This document shows, one piece after another, positions 17,534 to 28,500 of a DNA stretch of 28,728 nucleotides. This DNA is from Gnetum montanum. Lineage: Eukaryota > Streptophyta > Gnetopsida > Gnetales > Gnetaceae. Within the stretch, counting starts at the first letter, position 1, and each line of letters opens with the position of its first letter. The stretch lies in assembly GCA_015680685.1 (NCBI GenBank), contig MNCI01037953.1, positions 1,088,582 to 1,117,309 of the forward strand, given 5' to 3'. Both the position numbers and the translations under genes were made by a program. Below the pieces are notes generated by a model, which was not told the DNA's origin, did no database searches, and saw nothing but the letters and a program-made list of their open reading frames with translations.

Positions 17534-20438
17534 TCAGACAACACATCCTCTAATGGCATAAAGACAATTAAAAAGATCACTTGGTCCTAGGCAGTGGAGG
17601 CTCCTAAGGCTTTGACGATCCTTTTCCACTTCAAGTACATGTAATGGTTGAGGTTGTTGTGGCTGTCCAACTGCTGTTGCAACTTCTAGTGGCAAATGAA
17701 AAGCATCTAGCAATGCTTTTATTTTTTCCTCCTTACTCTTAGGATCATGCACAGTTCACATAGCTTCACCAATGTGGACTAGAATGGGCACATCCCAAGG
17801 ATGGGGAATTGTTGGAAACAACTCCTTAGCATTGACAAACTAGGCAAAAAATTGTTTGTATTTGATATTGAATACCTTGACTATGCTTTGTAGCTCATAG
17901 TAGTCATTCATTCTTTTGGCTAGGTTCTTGACAGTTGATCATTGATTAGTGAATCATGCCTTGAGAACTTTGAGTTTAGCATTTGTCATCTCAAGCTTTT
18001 GCTTGGTGTCCTTGTGGTGCTTGAACTTGGTCTCGTACAACAAGTACAAGTTGGCCACCTACTTTTTGAGTTTTGACAACATTTGTCTGATAGTCAACAT
18101 TGCTAGATTTGCATACTGGAGATTAGCCAATTCCATATATTTTTCCATTTCTTCAATCTACAACTCCTTCATGCAAATCTCCTATTTATTATAGGCATCT
18201 ATCCCATCATTGATAGGCTACCAAAATTCTCTTCCTTATGGGAGTTGTTGCAGGGCCTTATCTACTTTTGCCTTAGCCATTTGGATATGCTTCTCATTCA
18301 CCTCCTTTTGTAGGAAAACTTGGTCTCTGTAGTCATTCTTGACTCTCTCAAATTTGAGAGCCTCATTCTTCCAGGTGACAATTTCAATAGCAAATTTCTA
18401 GCTTTAGGAATGAACTTCCTCCATAGACAGATTACGATTTTCTACTACCAATTTCCTCAATTCTATCTTTTCTTTGGCTAGCTACTCTTGCTATTGATGG
18501 ATGAATTCTTGCATTTGTTATTTTTGTGCATCAACATTTTGTAGGTGATGGTTTTCTACAGTTAATGTTTCATTTTTCTAGTGCATCTGAACCAAGTTCT
18601 TTTGAACTAAATAGGTCTTTGTTTTAGCCATGGACTAGTTAGAGATAGACATAACCATTCCCTCCTCAACATGTTTTAATCATTCTTAAAGTTGTTAACA
18701 AGCTTCATCTCTAGTTATTGTAGGGTTGAGGAGTGTAGGGTCAGCAAAGTGGGCATGTAATTCAACAACCTTCATGGCCAAGAGTTGGTTTTGTGCTTGA
18801 GTCATTTTAAGTTATCCTTCTAGGATGATACATTTCTTCTTTGCCTCGAGTAGCTCTAACTAGGTTGTAGTAATGTTCTCTAAAGAATTGAAGATGTGAG
18901 GAATTGGTTGCCCAATCCCCACTAGTTGGTCTAGAAAATATTTATGCTGGGCTACAATCAATCTTTCACTGACAGTTCCTATGAACATTTGCACATCTTG
19001 AAGTGTAGGTATGTCTAGTACAAATGCCACATGTGGATTAGGTGCTTTCACGATTTAGTCAGTAACCACTTTTGTAGATGTCTCTTGCTCTTGGTGCTAC
19101 ATCACTAGTACAATTACTTCTTCGTCCTTTTCTAAGTGCACCAAAAAGGAGGTGCCATTCCTAGAATTTTCTCAGAATAGATGGTGTTGAGATAGAGAAA
19201 TTATCACCTCTATGGTACTAGGATTTGATCTCATAGGTAGCTATGTTCCTTGGGCTAAGAATATTGATCCATCTCTCTCCATCTAACTAATTGTTTGATC
19301 CACCTCATTAAGGTAATTCATCACAAGTCGCTATATAGATGGATCTGCATCACTCATCCTTGCTTGCTACTCTCACTCATGCAAGAGTTATTCTTGGATT
19401 TCGTGCAAGTGCTCAATGGCTGTGTAGGCCTTTGGCATTATTTCTTGAGTGGGTGGTGGAGGTGGTGGTTGCTACTCCTCTTCCTTAGACATGGCAGACA
19501 TCTTGTCCTTCTTCATTTCAAACCAAGAGGCAATGAGAGTATTCCTACTTGTGTCCTTTGCAGCAGACTATTCTTGCCCTTTTGTAAATTTTTTTAATAA
19601 GGCATGGGAAGAGTAGGGTTTTCCTTCCATGTTTGTTCTCTTTGAAATTTTTTTCTATCTCTAGATAAATTAATTGAGGAAGGTTTACTAGAAATTTTAC
19701 ACTTAGAGTGGCACATGCTCTAGTAGAGAAGGAAATTACCTTATTGGGCCTCATCATTGGGTTAAGGTGATACACTACTATCTTGAAGCATACACGCTTT
19801 GTTGATGTGAGTGTGCCAAACTCCTTACAGTCAACCCAATAACACTATTAGGTCCACTCCTTTTTGGCCTCTGGATTAACTTCAATAGATAGCTCTGCTA
19901 GTTTTGCTCCAAAATCAAGCAACCTAAGAGCTTGTGTGATGGATTTAGCTAAGTAGGACACCTAAATGTCCTTGATTTTCATAGTGGAACCTATCCATCT
20001 ATTATTCCAGAAGAGGCACATCTCTTCCATGTACCACTTCCCATTGGAAGTGATGATTTGCCACATGGGAGAGATTTGTAATTGTGTGTTTACCTCTATT
20101 AGAGCATGCTCTAAGAATGGCCCAAAGATTAGTTCCTAGAGAACTAAGTGTTGAACATCATGGGGCTTGATTATGTCAAGGCAGGCTTGTGTTAGTGTGA
20201 CTTCAAGTCTCAGTATAGGCCCTAGTGCCTCTTCTTATTGCAATTGTTCTATTGCAGTCTCTTTCTCAAGAATCTATTAAACAGATTCCACTTTGGGCTC
20301 CTCCCAAAGAGGTCATATTACATGGATTTCTTCTACCTATTCCTAGGCTTGTTCTTGCTATCCCCTTCTAGTTCTAGGTCATTTCTTCCTTGGTTGAGGT
20401 GGTCCTCCCTCCTGCAGCTGTTTTGGTCTTAATACCAT
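17534..20438 (-). pseudogene. Giant third ORF of element 3 (about 968 codons), decayed; coiled-coil-like protein of unknown function
   Basis: From ATG 20438 one minus-strand frame runs to about 19.55 kb (MVLRPKQLQEGGPPQPRKK at the start, later IIKPHDVQHLVL, SPMWQIITSNGKWYMEEM and KVISFSTRACATLSVKFL). A single frame change then leads to a second frame down to the TGA at 17534, with MSKEEE followed by a Pro-run, MKAPNPHVAFVLDIPTLQDV, and a long Lys/Glu/Leu-rich part (about 18900-17900) that looks like coiled coil. The end reads LPLEVATAVGQPQQPQPL. Nearly all the many stops are TAG, TAA or TGA that fit transitions from CAG, CAA, CGA or TGG, so this was once a real coding region. It lies after integrase, in the env-like position of Athila elements, but I see no signal peptide or clear membrane segment. 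I recognise no known family. The ATG follows a splice-acceptor-like AG. Confidence 0.65.
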
Positions 20439-20468
20439 CTGTAATCATAACATGACCATGGGTTAGTA
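20439..20468 (-). promoter_or_regulatory. Splice-acceptor-like site before the giant third ORF
   Basis: On the minus strand, TACTAAC (20468-20462), a perfect branch-point consensus, is followed 24 nt later by TTACAG, immediately before ATG 20438. Elements 1 and 2 have the same arrangement with CTAAT and the same 24-nt spacing. The donor has not been found. Confidence 0.45.
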
Positions 20469-21740
20469 ATTATTGTGTAACGTGAAACAATTGGGATACC
20501 TTATCTCGTTAGGAAAGTTACACCTAGCTAATTTGTGATTATAGCTAATTTGATCAATTTTAATTATTAGTTTATTTGTATCTTAATATTAATAAGTGAT
20601 TATAGTCATATTGGAGGATTTTGGAAGGGTCAAACTCTAAAATATTAATGGTTTAATATCATTGTATTCATTAATGGAGTTTATAAAATTTGGAAAACTA
20701 AGAAAATGGTTGGAGAATGAAGTATATGAAAGTTTAAGGAGCAAAGAGCTAGATGCACAATGGGGCACATGAAAGATATGATTGTGGTAATGTCTAAGGT
20801 ATGGGACTTAACTATCCAAACTAAGAGATATGTAAGAGGGCTCTTCCTATAGTAGGCACATACCCTTTTTATCCTTGCATAACCTTAACTAAGGAGTCAG
20901 TGGGCCCCACAGTTGATTAATGGTTATGAAAAATTAAGAACCAACTAGAAAGACTCTATCTAGGAATTCCAAAACATCAAACTAAGACATCAAGCATAAC
21001 ATGGAAACCAATAGTGAGGTGAGTTACAAGTAGCATAGATAGATGACTGAGAAGGTGGGATGGAATCCTGAATTGAGATCATATGAGACCATCATGTGTG
21101 TTTTTTTTTTGAAATGGAAACTAGACCATGCAAAGACTTTATTTAACTTTCTATTATTGGTCGACATGGAATAGTGAGAAGTCTATGAAAACACTCAAGC
21201 ACCCAAGTAAGTAGAAGAGTACAAAGAGTATTGAGTCCCCTTGAAGTCACACCCTATGCAAACCTTTGCATTCTTCACAATTCTGGAAACTACCAAGGTC
21301 ATCAATTAATTAAAAGTTTATTTAATGAAAGGGACCTCAAAATTCCAAAACAAGAAAAACCATAGAATTTGTGGATGGGTGGATGACATGGACTCACTAC
21401 CTGTTCCATGAAAAATAAACCATGTCTTAGTCATTAGACATTAGAATTCAAAAATTAAAAATAGACATTAACAACCAAAACATTAAGTAGAAACCACAAT
21501 TAGTAAACAATGATATTAGCACTTTGTCCTACGGTAATAAAGCACTTTTATTAGCAAAAATAATGAAAATTCATACAAAAAAATAAAGTAAAATATATAA
21601 GAAAGTATAACATATTTAAGAAAGATAAAAAATACTAACAATGTTGTAAAAAAAAATCAAAAAAATTAATAGAGTGAAACAAAAATGTGTAAAAAAGAGA
21701 GTGAAAAATTGATGAGCTAAGTGTATGGTTGGCATGGATG
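20469..21740 (-). other. Non-coding region between integrase and third ORF of element 3
   Basis: AT-rich, no ORF supported. The minus strand shares words and order with 13600-14450 of element 2, including TTTTTACACATTTTTGTTT-like runs and GGGTGTGACTTCAAGGGG (21237-21254). If the third ORF is translated from a spliced RNA, this region would be in the intron. Confidence 0.55.
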
Positions 21741-23450
21741 AAATCTTTCCCATGACTAAATTGAAAAGAGGAGATGTGGAATATAGAGTGTGGTTGTCAA
21801 TTTGATGAGGTAGTAGTTGCACTAGCTTGTTTTGGCTCTAGGAAAGGTTTCACTTGTTGGATGTTGACTAATTGCTTTCTATGTGGGCTCTCAAGTTTGT
21901 AGATTAACATGGCCCCAAAGGAAAAGGTTTCATCAATTATATAATGTTCCTCCCATAATGTTTGGAGCTTTCTTTTTTGGTGTGCATGTGTGGGGTTCCA
22001 GTAGAAAACCTTATCTCTAAGTTGAAATTTTACTTTCTAAATTCTAAGGTCATGATGCTTCTTGTTCTATGCCTTGTGCACTTCATTCAAAGATAAGGCC
22101 ACAAATCTATTTTCATCTAGCACATTTAGGTTTATCAATCTTTTTTTTTTGTGCTAGGCTTAGGTCAAGGTCCAAGCCATAGGCTGTTGCAATTGTACGG
22201 AGCTCAGATTAAACTGGAAGTATCAGAAGTTTTCTGTACACCATCTCATAAGGAGAGTAGCCTATGAGGAGTTTCCACATCTCATAGGGAATTATTGAGT
22301 TTTGTGCTCTAGTCTCTCCTATAATTTCTTATGGTCCTTGTTAGGATCTTTGTGATCTCCATATTGGTAACTTCTGCTTGATCCTTGACTTGGGGATATT
22401 AGGGTGTTGTTAATTTATGTTTCACCCCAAGAATTACATCAACTTCTAAAATGTGGCACCCATAAAATGGGTTCCATTGTTAGAAACTAGTGCTTGTGGC
22501 ATACTAAGCCTGTTTACAATATGTTTTTGTACAAATCAAGTAGTAGTGGATGTTGTGTAGTTAGTGACAACTGCTGCTTCTACCCATTTGGCATAGTAGT
22601 CAACTACTACAATGATGTATGCCTTTCCTTTGGACATTTGTGTGATGGGACCCATGAATTCTATTTCCCATATGTTAAAGGGATCTAGTGGTTGAATCCA
22701 CTATTGAGAACCATCCATTTGAGTGGTCATCCCACCATTTCTTGATAGTATTTATAGGATCAGACAAACTAGTGGGCATCCCTAAAGATTGTAGGACAAT
22801 AGTATCTTGCCATCAAGATTTTTATGGCCATGCATCTCCTCACATAGTGGCCTCCACAAGGGCCTTCGTGAGCATCCTGGAGAATGTGCAATTAGTCCAT
22901 ATCAGGGACACACCAACAAACTAGGACATTGATGCATATCTTGTAAATGTATCCATTGATTTCCATGAAGTAATTAGCTTGATAAAGAAACTATTGTTTC
23001 TTGATAAAGTCTAGATATTTTGGCATCTCCTAAGTGAGAAGGTAAGTGAGGATGTTGTCATACCATTTTGATTTGATGGGCACTTGGTCATTTATTGCTC
23101 TTGTAAAGATGAGTTCATCTAGAAATTGATCAAAGAGGGCTTTCCTTCTCATTTTTTCATCTTAACCAAGAGAGATGATCAATGGCCATATTCTAATCCC
23201 TTTCTACTCTGCCATTGTGAGATCAAATTCCTACAAGATCACTAACCATTGTATGATATGGGGCCTCAATGTTGTCTTCTTCATTAGGAACTGGTTGGCA
23301 TTGTGATCTGTGTGCATAAACACCTTATAGCCAAGCACATAGTGCCTAAACTTTTCAAGAGCATACACCATTGCCATTAGTTCTTTCTTAGTTATGGTGT
23401 AATTCAACTATGCATCCACTGTAGATATTGAAAATGTTAGAGGCTAGAAT
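21740..23450 (-). pseudogene. RNase H and integrase of element 3, decayed
   Basis: Minus-strand translation, with frame changes: RNase H at about 23430-23100 (LNYTITKKELMAMVYALEKF, then YKVFMHTDH, gypsy RNase H motifs); the integrase zinc-finger region at about 22950-22780 (HEGPCGGHY present, the CxxC pair changed to YxxY by G-to-A-type changes); and the integrase core at about 22740-22290 (EFMGPI, VVVDYYAKWVEAAVV, ALVSNNGTHFMG, QAEVTNMEI). In the D,D,E triad the first D is E and the second is N; the E is present. A C-terminal part follows (FQLRDKVFYWNPTHAHQKRK, then LVNIQQVKPFLEP) and the frame ends near ISSFQFSHGKD. Reverse transcriptase is not in the window. The sequence type fits the Athila lineage. 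Confidence 0.7.
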
Positions 23451-23557
23451 AGTGCACTAAGAGATCCATAGTCATATAACCTTGAGCCCACATCCATGTG
23501 AGGACCTATTGGAAAATGGAGGCGCAATGTCCAAAATGGTCAATACAAGCTCAGTGA
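23451..23557 (-). other. Junction zone between Athila-like element 3 and the Tat-like element
   Basis: Left of here the minus strand encodes Athila-type RNase H; right of about 23560 no such coding is seen. In this zone the RNase H frame cannot be followed with confidence, so the exact breakpoint is unresolved. Confidence 0.4.
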
Positions 23558-24148
23558 TGTAGGGGAAGGTAGGGAAGTACAAGGTACCAAGGGGTGAATG
23601 CAAGTAGGTTATAATGAGGTAATGTGGATATGAACTCTTGAGTGATTTAGCTAGTTTGATTGTGAACATCAGAGTGATGTTGTGACTTGTTGCTACAATG
23701 AGATGCATTTCTGCATGATCACCTTTGAGGCTTCATCCTGAAAGTACAAATCAAAGAAAACAAGAAATCCAAATGACATGATATGAGAGTAAACAATTGG
23801 ATTCATAGGTGTTGTGAGTACTGCAACAACTAGGCTAGTTACAAGAGCTTAAAGAGCTAGTGAAGGCACCAAGACAATGATGTTGTAACTACTCCAAATG
23901 GTTGCGCTAACGATGAGGGCTTAGAGCATCAAAAAAATGCCCAAGGCTGGTAATGCTGTCAATGTAGCCTGGAATTGGTAGTGCTAGTGAGCATGGTAGG
24001 AGCCCTAGAGGACCATGGTATGAGCTCTAAAAGGTCAACACAATGCCCAAGGATAACTCTAAAAGATCAGCAAAATGCCAAGGAATGGTAACACTAAAAA
24101 TGTTCTAGAGGCCTCTTCTGATGAGAGGAAATCCATTCTAGAACTACA
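23558..24148 (-). repeat. Possible 3' LTR of the Tat/Ogre-like element
   Basis: The segment has TGTAG at 23558 and CTACA at 24148, a 5-bp inverted pair of the TG...CA type. On the minus strand it is preceded by a purine-rich AGGGTAGGGACAC. It lies in the right place, between the tandem-repeat 3' region of the Tat-like element and the interrupted Athila-like RNase H. Without the 5' LTR in the window the ends cannot be verified, and other TG/CA pairs nearby would also do. Confidence 0.3.
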
Positions 24149-24244
24149 GTGTCCCTACCCTGCCCATAAGATGTGGGTAGATGGTGTGGAGTTGGAAGTA
24201 TTATCACATGCTTGTCCACAAAAATATATGTGTTTTACTGCGAA
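24149..24244 (-). other. Short non-coding stretch before the tandem repeats
   Basis: Contains the purine-rich minus-strand tract next to the proposed LTR and no coding frame. Confidence 0.3.
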
Positions 24245-24712
24245 CCTAGTTTAAAATCCTAGTAGACAATATGCATTGCTATTTTAGGATCCTAGTAGAC
24301 CATGGGCCTAGTTTAAGGTCTTGGCAGATTGTGATGTGCTAGTTTATAGTCTTAGTAGGCTGCTGTGTTTTAGTTTAATGTCATAGCAGATGGTGGATGT
24401 TGTGCTAATTTAATATCATGACCCAAGGATGAGTTGTGCCAATTTAGCATCATACTGTATGGTTTGTGCTAGTTTATAGTCATAGTGGACTATCTGTGCC
24501 AATTTATAGTCATAGTGGACTATGTTGTGCTAGTTTATAGTCGTATCAAACTCTACTATGCCAGTTTATAGTTGTAGCAAACTCTACTATGCCACTTTAT
24601 AGTCATAGCAGACTCTGAATGTGGATGCCAGCTTAATGTTATAGTGGACATGCTATGCCAATTTATAGTCATAGTGGACTATGCTATGCTAGTTTATAGT
24701 CGTAGTGAACTC
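24245..24712 (-). repeat. Degenerate tandem repeats, about 15 copies of a 28-45 bp unit
   Basis: On the plus strand each unit contains a core like CTAGTTTATAGTCATAGTGG, with spacers of variable length. Cores begin near 24246, 24279, 24307 and 24339 and continue to about 24690. The block lies just after the integrase stop, in the 3' untranslated region, where plant Tat/Ogre elements are known to grow variable tandem repeats. A few copies of the same core occur at 28373-28500. Confidence 0.85.
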
Positions 24713-24752
24713 TTCCTTATCTTACTTTGTAAAGATGCAATGTTGTTGTGTA

Positions 24753-27700
24753 CTAGGTGTAGTATGGCTTTAGATACGAGTGGTTCACTAGATTAGCAAA
24801 TTCATTGTCATCATGGTCAGCAAGCTTGAATGGCCCATTGTTGTAGGCCTTGATGACTAAGAAAGACTCTTCCCAATTGATTGAGAATTTGTCTGTGGGT
24901 TCATGAATGGTCTTGAGGACTAAGTCCCCCTCCTTGATTAGGCATTGATGCTAATTGTGACAGTGTTTCTACCATCGTGTTTGTTGGTACTACTTGATAT
25001 GATCAAGTGTCTACATGTGCTCCTCCTCTATGAAGTCGAGGTCCATAGTTCTCAACTCATTGTTTTATGCCTCATTAATAAAGCTTGAGAGGATTACTCA
25101 GAGTGATGGAACCTACAATTCATGATGCAAGATGGATTTAGATGCATAAACCAAACTGTATGGCATCTTACCTATTGCAATTCTTTGTGTTGTGTGGTAG
25201 GCCCAAAGTGCATAGATCAATTGCTTATGCCATCACTATCTATTGCTACTAAGCATCTTATTTAAAAGATTGATGATGACTTTGTTTCTGGCCTCTACCT
25301 GGCCATTTTCTTGTGGGTAGTAAGGTAATGAAAATGAATGCTTAATCTTGAAGCATACACAAAAGGCTTTGGTCTTAGCATTGCTAAAATGTGGCCCATT
25401 ATCTATGACTATGGTCATGGATAAACCAAAATGGATCACTATGTTATCAAGTATGAATTTGCAGACCTATTGTAATGTATTTTTCTTAAGGGGAATAGCC
25501 TCAACCCAGTTTGTGAAATACTCAGTTGTAGTTATAATGAAGCTATGCCTTGCAAAGGACATAGGAATTATAGGCCCTATGATGCCCAACCCCAAATGTT
25601 GGAATGGCCATGTGATCTACATTGTATGTAGTTCAATTGGTGGCACATGGATTAAACTTTCATGCCATTGACATGTGTCACACATCTTGGCCTTAGAGAT
25701 GAAATTGCGCTCCATGTAAGGCCAATAGTATCCTAAGCATCTGATCTTTGCCACCATTGCCCTAGGTGCTATGTGACCTCTGTAGAGTCCCTTGTGGACT
25801 TGTTTAATGATCTTCTATACTTTGTTGTCACTAACACATGTCAATAGCATGCCATCGTAGGATCTATAAAATAGTGTGCTAACATCCATGATGACATACT
25901 ACCATGATCGTTTTCACACTGCATCCTTTTAAGTAGAGGCTAGATGCTGTAGAGGTTCATCCTGTAGAAGGTACACCTTAATGTTGTTGTACCACTCTAC
26001 TACATGGGTTGTGCTTACTATGTCTATAGATGCAATGTTAGTTGTTTGTGTGATAGAAATAATGCAATCTACCATTAAGGTGGACAAGGCATGAAATATT
26101 TCAGGTGCAATGCTTAAGTCTAATGTAGTTAATGCATTAACAATGGCATTTTCATTGTGGGGGATCTGTTGAACATTAGCAGTTGAAAATTGCTTGAGTA
26201 GGTGCTTTTCCAGATCACAATAAGGTTTCAAGTGCTAGGATTTAATAGTGTAAACCTTTGTGACATGGTTGACTACTAGTTATGAGTCACCTCAAATTGC
26301 TAGGTTTTGTACTCCTAGGTTGAGAGCTACTAAGATATCCTAGAGGAGACCCTCATACTCTACCACGTTGTTAGTGCATGGAAATGCAAAGCAATATGTA
26401 AAGGGTTAGACCTCCTAGGAGGGGAACATGATTATGGTAGTGGAACTACCCCATTGAGAGGTTGAAGCACCATTGAAGTGTAAAAGTGCCTCGAAGTTAT
26501 CAGGCACTTGGCTTATGCTAGTGACATGCTTTTCCAAAAATTTCAGATCTATCATTGCATGATCATCAATTGGGGAAGCCGTAAGTTGTGTGACTATTGC
26601 TTGACCTTTGGTTGATGCTTGTGTAATGTAATGCAAGTCAAACTCAATGGTTATTACTTTCCAACATGCATTGTGACTACTCTTGTAAATATTCATTATA
26701 ATTGCTTAGAGTACATTGCTTTTGTAGATGATGTTGACTTAGCTACAAAAAAGATAATGCATCCACTTCTTGAGTGGAAAGACTAAGGGAAGGTAGTTCT
26801 TTTTCACATCATTATACTTTCATAGGCAACTAATGCATGGATTAGGTAGTATATCGAGACTTCTATGCCATTGTCTCATTTTGGCAAGTAAAGAAGTGAT
26901 GGATGCATCAAAGGTAGTAAGGTAGATGTAGAAAGGTTTATCTCCTTGTAGAGGTTAGACCACTAGAAGCTAAGCTAGCTCCTATTTAAGGTTGTCAAGT
27001 GCCTCTTGGCATTGAGCCATCCACTCAAAATGGACTCCATTTATGAGCAAGTATTGCATTGGCTGCAACTTGTTGGTTAACCATGTGATAAACTAGTGTA
27101 TGAATTGAAATCTACCTTATAACTCTCGTAGCTTCTTGAGGTTAGTTGGTGGTGATAAGTTGATAATGGCTTTAACCTTTTCAAGGTATATGCATATGCC
27201 TACTTTGGACACTAAGAAACCTAGCATGTGGCCTGTCTTGATGTCGAAGACATATTTCTTAGGATTTAGCCTAAGTTCATGCTTCAAGTAACATTTGAGC
27301 ACAAGGTCTAAGTCATCTACATGGTTGTGTAATGCCTTGGACTTAACTGCTATATTGTCAATGTAATCATTGAGTAGACCTAACAAGTAATTGCTAAAGA
27401 TGTATGTCATGACTGATTGATAGGACACTCTTACATTCTTAAGCTTGAAGGACATCATTGTGTAACAAAATGTACCCCAAGGAGTCATGAAGGTAATATT
27501 GAGTTGGTGCTATGGGTTGATCCAAATCTGGTTGTAACTTGAGAACCATCCATGAAAGACAACAAAGCATGAATAGCCATAGTTTCAACCAATTGATCAA
27601 TACTAGGTAATGAAAAATCATCTTTAATGGTGGCCCTCAGAAGTCTATGTAAATGTGTATGCTTCCATTTTTCTTAGGTACAACCATGATGTTGGAGACC

Positions 27701-28240
27701 CAATCTACATAGTTAATAGTCTAGATGAAACCAACTTTGTAGGGCTTAGGGATTTTTTCACGGATTGCCAACAACACCTTAGGCATAACCTTGTGAGCTT
27801 TCTACTTAACTAGTTTAATGCTAGGATTGAGGATTATGTTGTGTTGCACTATGCAAGGATCCAGGCTTGGCATGTCTTCATAAGACCATGTAAATGCCTC
27901 AATGTTATCATTGAGTAATTTTGTGATGTTTTGGACATATTAAGGCTCTAACAAAGAGCTAAGTTTCAATGTTTTTTCCTTGCCACTAGGTGTTGCTAAA
28001 GGGATTTCAATGAGGGAATCCTTAATGTCATCACCTACCTCTAGATCTAGATCCCTAACTAGATGGTTTGGTCAATCTAGTGATGCCTCTACAAATGTTA
28101 TGTATTCATCATAGACTATGGGCTCAAGGTCTAGGCATTGAGAATTGATGCATTATGTGAGATCACCATGGGGATTGGTTAGGACTAGAGGTGAGTGAAG
28201 ATGTTCATACATAGTCATATTGAAAGATCTTGCAATAATC
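24753..28240 (-). pseudogene. pol of the Tat/Ogre-like element: reverse transcriptase, RNase H, integrase (decayed)
   Basis: Minus-strand translation. Reverse transcriptase: FTWSYEDMPSLDP (about 27.9 kb), SNIMVVPKKNGSI, SLPSIDQLVETMAIHALLSF, TPWGTFCYTMMSF, and catalytic box YIDNI in place of YxDD (GAT to AAT at 27356-27354). Then FDLHYITQASTKGQAIV and an RNase H start LLHFNGAS, in which the catalytic D is N. Integrase: zinc finger with HKGLYRGH and CDTC; core LGIIGPI (first D is G), NWVEAIP, IDNGPHF (second D intact), QENGQVEARN (E intact). C-terminus: KAYNNGPFKLADHDD and SYLKPYYT, then the stop at 24755-24753. From about 27530 to the end it is one frame with only point stops; two frame changes lie at about 27640 and 27530. 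Three catalytic losses make it inactive. Confidence 0.85.
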
Positions 28241-28372
28241 CTACAAAAAGAACCAAAAAAATGTCAAGTTGCAGTTGTCTTAGTGAGGGAAATATGTATA
28301 GTTAACCAAAAGAATGCAATAAAAATTTTGCCTATGTAAATAAATGTAATTTTAAAGGTAAGGGATGCATGG
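28241..28372 (-). promoter_or_regulatory. Splice-acceptor-like end of a non-coding segment before reverse transcriptase
   Basis: On the minus strand a pyrimidine-rich TTTTTTGGTTCTTTTTGTAG ends at 28241, and the pol-like frame begins at once (ATTATTGCAAGATC, then MTMYEHLHSPLVL). Ogre elements are known for an intron between protease and reverse transcriptase. This site fits the 3' end of such an intron, and the sequence upstream is non-coding. Confidence 0.45.
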
Positions 28373-28500
28373 GCTAGTTTTAGGCCTTAGCAAGCCATGG
28401 GGTTGCTAGTTTAAGGTCTTAGTAGACTGTGGAGTGCCAGTTTAAAGTCTTAGTGGGTCATAATGTGCCAATTTAAGGTCTTAGTAGACTGTGACATGCA
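28373..28500 (-). repeat. Four copies of the Tat-element tandem repeat upstream of reverse transcriptase
   Basis: Plus-strand cores GCTAGTTTTAGGCCTTAGC, GCTAGTTTAAGGTCTTAGTA, GCCAGTTTAAAGTCTTAGTG and GCCAATTTAAGGTCTTAGTA follow each other at roughly 30-bp spacing. They are related to the array at 24245-24712, so the same repeat flanks pol on both sides. Confidence 0.8.

Larger units (their letters stand above)
16438..23500 (-). mobile_element. Athila-like element 3, minus strand, 3' portion, interrupted by a Tat-like element
   Basis: Reading on the minus strand: RNase H (about 23450-23100), integrase (about 22960-21740), non-coding DNA shared with element 2, a large third ORF (20438-17534), polypurine tract (17362-17350) and 3' LTR. 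The 5' LTR, gag, protease and reverse transcriptase are not in the window: at about 23.45-23.56 kb the sequence switches to another element. It appears to be the closest thing here to an autonomous relative of element 2, since the two share LTR ends, polypurine tract, 3' non-coding words and the end of the pol frame. Confidence 0.7.

Noticed and set aside
19295-19597. Plus-strand 100-codon ORF
   Set aside because: Shadow of the decayed third ORF, which keeps one long minus-strand frame on either side.
17534-20438. Third ORF as a retroviral envelope gene
   Set aside because: Its position fits, but there is no visible signal peptide, membrane segment or cleavage site, and half of it is coiled-coil-like.
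22494-22924. Plus-strand ORFs
   Set aside because: They lie opposite the integrase zinc finger and core of element 3, whose motifs read on the minus strand.
24245-24712. CRISPR-like array
   Set aside because: The units are degenerate, spacers are not unique equal-length segments, and the context is a plant retrotransposon 3' untranslated region.
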